Origin: Davidsoniella eucalypti
Lineage: Eukaryota; Ascomycota; Sordariomycetes; Microascales; Ceratocystidaceae
Direction of reading: 5' to 3'
Assembly: GCA_004009845.1 (NCBI GenBank)
Contig: RMBW01000024.1
Coordinates: 62,001 to 126,000 of the forward strand
Length of the DNA: 64,000 nt
Shown here: in pieces, positions 60,201 to 64,000 of the stretch
Position numbering within the stretch: position 1 is the first letter of the stretch
Layout: each line of letters opens with the position of its first letter
Program-made: the position numbers and the translations under genes
Notes under the pieces: model-generated
What the model was told of the DNA's origin: nothing
The model's input: the letters and a program-made list of their open reading frames with translations, nothing else
Databases searched by the model: none

Positions 60201-61625
60201 CTACCACCATCACGTGGATCGCTCCTTTAATCTGGCCAAAGTACTCACTGAATAAGCAAAAATCATTCAAGAAACCAAAAGGGAGTCAGATCACCCAGGA
60301 CTAGGCTGGGCCGGACTGGTCTGGCCCTTTTAGTCGTGTCATTTGCAAACCCCGCTGCTTCAGCGTCCTTTCATGGATTTACTACGACTTTATTTTTCTC
60401 TCTATTGTGCCTTCAGCACGGACTACGGAAAGGTGAAGAGCAGAAAAAAAAAAGATCCACGATACATACCAAAGAGATCCATATATATTTAGTCTCTTTT
60501 TTTCTTGCGTGGGGAACCAAAAGCACATGAACCCCAAGTTCAATACAACACAAGGGCATAATATGATACAGATCAACACAACGATACACTATATTCAGAC
60601 AAGCCAATTTTTAACTCTCCGGGCAGAAGATGATAGGGAAGCAGAAGTTAGGACAAAGAGGCGCATATTATGCCGCAACTCGGACATATTATCACAGGTG
60701 ACAAGCCTCACGCCCCCATCTAAACAGCCTCTTCCTATGTAAAGAAACAAAGCCTTCTGTCACTTCTCAGACGAGGTATCTTACATAGTTCCGCGTTCCA
60801 GCGTGTCGAACAAGAGAAATATATGTAATGTCCGGGCTGAAGTCTCAATGAAGTACTTGTAGTTGGTTGCCTTCGTCTCCAAATTCTGGGAAAGGAGGAA
60901 TACATTTATTTATTTATCATTTTACGTCTTATGTGGAGGAATAAAAGGAGGAGGGGGATCTTATACTAATAGTAGAAAACAATGAGTGTTATTTCTTGCG
61001 CAATGTTGCAAACAAGGGTTAAGGGTTAGCAAGATATAAACTAAGGAAGCTTAGCTTGTTGGTTATGTTGGATTTATGTACTTTCGGCTCCGACAGTTGG
61101 TGATTTCCCGTCCGTTAATCACCTCTCACTCGGAATGATTTCATGTAAAAGGGTTTTACAACTACAGAAGCTCTTTCTGTTGATCAACGAAAATAACGCC
61201 CGGCTGGCTGATCGGTGGACAATCCTGGCTTTGTGTCACACCGCCTAGTGGGTATAGAACACAACAGGTGCTATTTTGGCGCTAATCCACGTTAATGAAC
61301 CATCTTGAAATCATGAAGGGCAAAAGTAACCTGTCATAAGCGGACTGCGTCTTTTGAGACATCTTTGTTCTATTGTGGCCTAGACAAAATAAAATCGAAG
61401 GCAGACTGGAATTACAAGATAATCCGACGAGCTGAATAAAGTTCTTTTTTTGGTGATTGGCTACAGGACAGACAAAACTATGGATCTGCTTAGTAGCTGG
61501 CTAGTAGCCCCACCTTTATGTATTCCAATGCAGTGCAGGGTTCTTTGAAGGTCTAGACCCTTGGTTTTCTTGTTGGAGGCAACATAGTTGTAAAGCGAGC
61601 TAACAATGCACACTTATAGATTGCA
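57281..61625. other. Gene-free stretch upstream of the F-box gene
   Basis: The first 500 bp are the F-box gene promoter. No supported gene follows. Several ORFs of 60-80 codons (58378-58850, 59438-59831) have no family features. A GGGTTAAGGGTTAGC run is near 61016. Confidence 0.4.
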
Positions 61626-62592
61626 CTAGGTGGTGATACCGATCGCAGCAAGTATTTCTGAGAGGCGCGACGTTGCTAAAGATACCCGAATACCGATACT
61701 GCCGCTGATGCTATGCGATCTATATCCAAAACTCGAATCTTGTGCAGGCCCAGTCGCTCCAGGCTCGTACAGCTGAACAATCTTTTGCTTCATCGAGCAT
61801 TCCGGTACGCCTGTCGCCATCGCCGGGTATATATTTAAGAGAAGACATCATCATATGATAGCACAACCGAAAAAAAACCTCTCCCATCTAGAATCACGCG
61901 CATGCGTGGTTTGCCGGCATCCAGGTCTCGATTGGAACATCTGTCCACAGCTTTCCTGTAACCGTGATAGGGCCTTGTTCTGGGGCGCGGCAGAATCACC
62001 ATGTACAGTTGAAGTGACTGGCACGATCGGCGGATGTAGTTCCTTAACTGTTCCATGGGCTGTGCTATCTTCAACTCCATAGCTCCATATCTAGTAGAAG
62101 AACATGGTACTAGAAAACGGGCAAAGAGGGGGGGCGTTCGCATTCGAATGGCGGTCACATCGAGTGTAAGACGGACAGAGTCGGCAGCTCTAGTTCATCA
62201 GAACGATGCCCAATGTGACAGAGATTCTACGAATCAACATGTCCATATTCTGCATCGGGCTACCCTCGGCGCCCGACTGATCCAGCTGCATCGATGTATA
62301 TGCGTGCCAGCTTACTGGAGCCTAGATAGTGCCTGACAAACTACTTAGTCTAGGTAGAGTATCATTCATATGCCGAAAGTCTATTGGACACCGTGATGTC
62401 TCCCCTCCCGTGGTACTCGGTTGAAATAGAGAAATTCAAAATAAGACTAACCGCTAGGACCTCACACAGGCTAGCGTAGCCCCAATCCTCAAGTGTCCTG
62501 TTGGTAATGTTATGTGTAATAGAGCCAAGGAGACCGTATTGGAACTGGCGCCAAACTAGACGGCTTTGGACTATTTTAGGTGCTATACCCAT
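61626..62592 (-). pseudogene. Possible decayed or mis-spliced coding region
   Basis: Several minus-strand segments look coding. One is an ATG frame 62592-62362 (76 codons, MGIAPKIVQSRLVWRQFQYG). Another segment around 62310-62205 begins MQLDQSGAEGSPMQN. A frame from about 62080 to 61865 is Pro/Gln-rich, and 61820-61626 encodes 64 residues. The last three lie in one and the same reading frame but are separated by stops. The stretches could be exons with unusual introns or a relic. I do not recognise a family, and no intact protein is claimed. Confidence 0.25.
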
Positions 62593-63001
62593 TGTTGGAT
62601 TCAGCTACAGAGAGCCTGAAGTAACTAGATCGGTTACAAATCTAGCATGCACTACCGCGGTAGAGATACCGATATCCTGATATTTATAGAGAGTCCGTGA
62701 GCATCACAACTATCTCATACCATACTTTCGAAGTAGTAATTTCCAAAGCTTAACTTTGGAGGAAATTCTTGGAAGCTAGTCTGATATTTTCGTTGACTCC
62801 TGTAACTACTTAGAAAAAGGACTGAAAAGACTGCATTTTCTGCCTCAGGTGGCTCTTGCCTTATAAAAACAGAAAAAGATTTTCAGAATGTTGCTAGCTA
62901 TGATTCACATATTGAAATTTAGAAGAGAAGCTTTATTCAACCAACTGTTCGTATCATCAAATATTTGAAGTTTTAGATCTGGTGATATCGAAATCTTCAA
63001 G
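62593..63001. other. Upstream region of the right-edge gene
   Basis: About 400 bp, AT-rich, no gene seen. The start codon of the next gene follows after GATATCGAAATCTTCAAG. Confidence 0.45.
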
Positions 63002-64000
63002 ATGGCAACGGAACTGGATAAACTTCGTTCCAATATTCACGCTCAACGTGAAACTTCTCCCCAAAGACGAATGAGAATCAGCCTAGGCAAACGCAAAGCG
63101 GTTTTGAGTGCCAACGAAGATTCTCTGGTTGAACTCATTGGAGAACTTGAAGCTTCTCAGTACATGTTGCAAAACGATCTGCATGAGCCATCGATTGCAT
63201 CGTGAGTAACTAACTACATGCTAAACAAAGTATCAAACTAACATCGTTGCCACCTAGGACACCCGAACGGTTTTATCGCGAGGATGAAATGAACGGTGAT
63301 GCGTCAAGCAGCATCCTATATCGAACTCCTATCGATAGATATGATCTTCCCGAGCGACCTAGTGCACCCGCCCCCCCGGGTTCCTCTTCAATACTGGTAA
63401 AGTGTCTCATCATATCGTTGCACGTTACTGCGTCAGCCACATTGAAACCAAACAGCACTTGGCTTTCCTTCTATCAATGAATCATATAGGCAACTAATAG
63501 TCTTGTGATTTGAACAGCGCTCATCTCCAGCTTACCCCAAGTCATACCGCAAGACGCCAATGTCCAACAATCGTAGCTCGTTCAACTTTGACCAGGCCGA
63601 GCTCTCATATATGACTGGAGGAACTCGCTTGTCGTATTTCGGTGCTCAGTCTCGTGCAGGCGGTTGTGCCGAGAGTGACTGGGTCACTGAAGCTGACTCC
63701 ATGGTTGATCCGAATCGTCAAAGTCTTTACGTATTCCAGGGCGATAAAAGCAGCTTTCGCCCCAGACTGCCTGCACGCCCCCCTCGCCCTTTATCAGAGC
63801 ATCCGGCTTTCGGAATAGCGAGTAGCACAGTCTGCAATAAAAACAGCAAGGAGCCTCCGGGTACCGATGCTAGTTCGTGTATGTCTGACTACGTTTCGAG
63901 GGAAATTATTCCACCCGTGCCCAAGATTGACCCTGCTATGCGGGCGCGTCTGACTACAACTGCAAGAGTGGATTTCCATACTCCGTTGGTACACAAGCGA
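63002..64000 (+). CDS. Unrecognised protein, 5' part, cut by the window edge
   Basis: Three exons are visible: 63002-63201, 63258-63396 and 63518 to the window end, giving 274 codons so far with no stop. Introns have GTGAGT and GTAAAG donors and CTAG and ACAG acceptors, and all junctions keep frame. The first exon encodes an Arg/Lys-rich start (RRMRISLGKRKAVL) followed by a helical acidic stretch (EDSLVELIGELEASQYMLQ). The later part is Ser/Pro-rich and disordered with PP and PxxP segments (LPARPPRPL, IPPVPKIDP) that could bind SH3 or similar domains. No domain is identifiable in the visible part, so function cannot be stated. Confidence 0.75.

Noticed and set aside
1..64000. tRNA genes, transposons or CRISPR arrays
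   Set aside because: A read-through for TTCGA-type T-loops, terminal inverted or long terminal repeats and spaced identical repeats found none that hold up.

Overview
The window reads as nuclear DNA of a filamentous ascomycete (Pezizomycotina; Eurotiomycete-like is my guess, not shown). Genes are mono- or oligo-exonic. Most introns are short, with GTANGT-type donors, CTAAC/CTGAC-type branch points and YAG acceptors. 5' leaders are rich in pyrimidine tracts, and intergenic stretches are long (up to about 5.6 kb). I see no transposon, tRNA, rRNA or CRISPR, and no sign of prokaryotic operons.

Layout, left to right: a tentative two-exon small gene (1632-2154, -); a 1369-residue disordered conserved protein (6222-10511, +); a GFA/CENP-V-domain protein with four exons (11977-13648, +); a secreted Asn/Ala-rich, Ser/Thr-tailed wall-type protein (17789-19825, +); RNase P/MRP subunit Rpp1 (20363-21316, -); a small zinc-ribbon protein (23342-23822, +); a DUF155/Rmd8-like membrane protein (25091-27548, +); the copper P-type ATPase Ccc2 (29115-32691, -); COP9 signalosome subunit 7 (35550-36442, +); a Rax1-like RGS membrane protein (39409-40568, -); ribosomal protein L31 (41411-42211, +); a UBE2C/Ubc11-type E2 (43540-44147, -); checkpoint kinase Chk1 (45408-47131, +); a SprT-like metalloprotease (47901-49721, -); an F-box protein (55314-57280, -); a probable coding relic (61626-62592, -); and the 5' part of an unrecognised gene that runs off the right edge (63002-64000, +).

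Genes are arranged individually, not as a functional cluster. RAX1/RPL31 and UBC11/CHK1 are divergent pairs; RMD8/CCC2, CSN7/RAX1, RPL31/UBC11 and CHK1/SprT are convergent. Several are cell-cycle or proteolysis genes (CSN7, UBE2C, F-box, CHK1), but I see no evidence that their proximity is meaningful.

The most striking structure is non-coding. Directly downstream of the CCC2 stop codon, on the CCC2 sense strand only, lie 15 exact copies of the Pumilio/PUF recognition octamer TGTA[T/C]ATA in about 1.1 kb. They are embedded in a degenerate tandem repeat with a unit of roughly 66-131 bp (mostly 83-94 bp). If transcribed as the CCC2 3' UTR this would be an unusually large PUF-binding array on a copper-transporter mRNA. 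Secondary curiosities are a possible stop-skipping extension of Chk1, a 60-nt stop-free in-frame intron in the F-box gene, four copies of a short F-[IL]-R motif in the large disordered protein, and a duplicated CACGTGATGC promoter element between RAX1 and RPL31.
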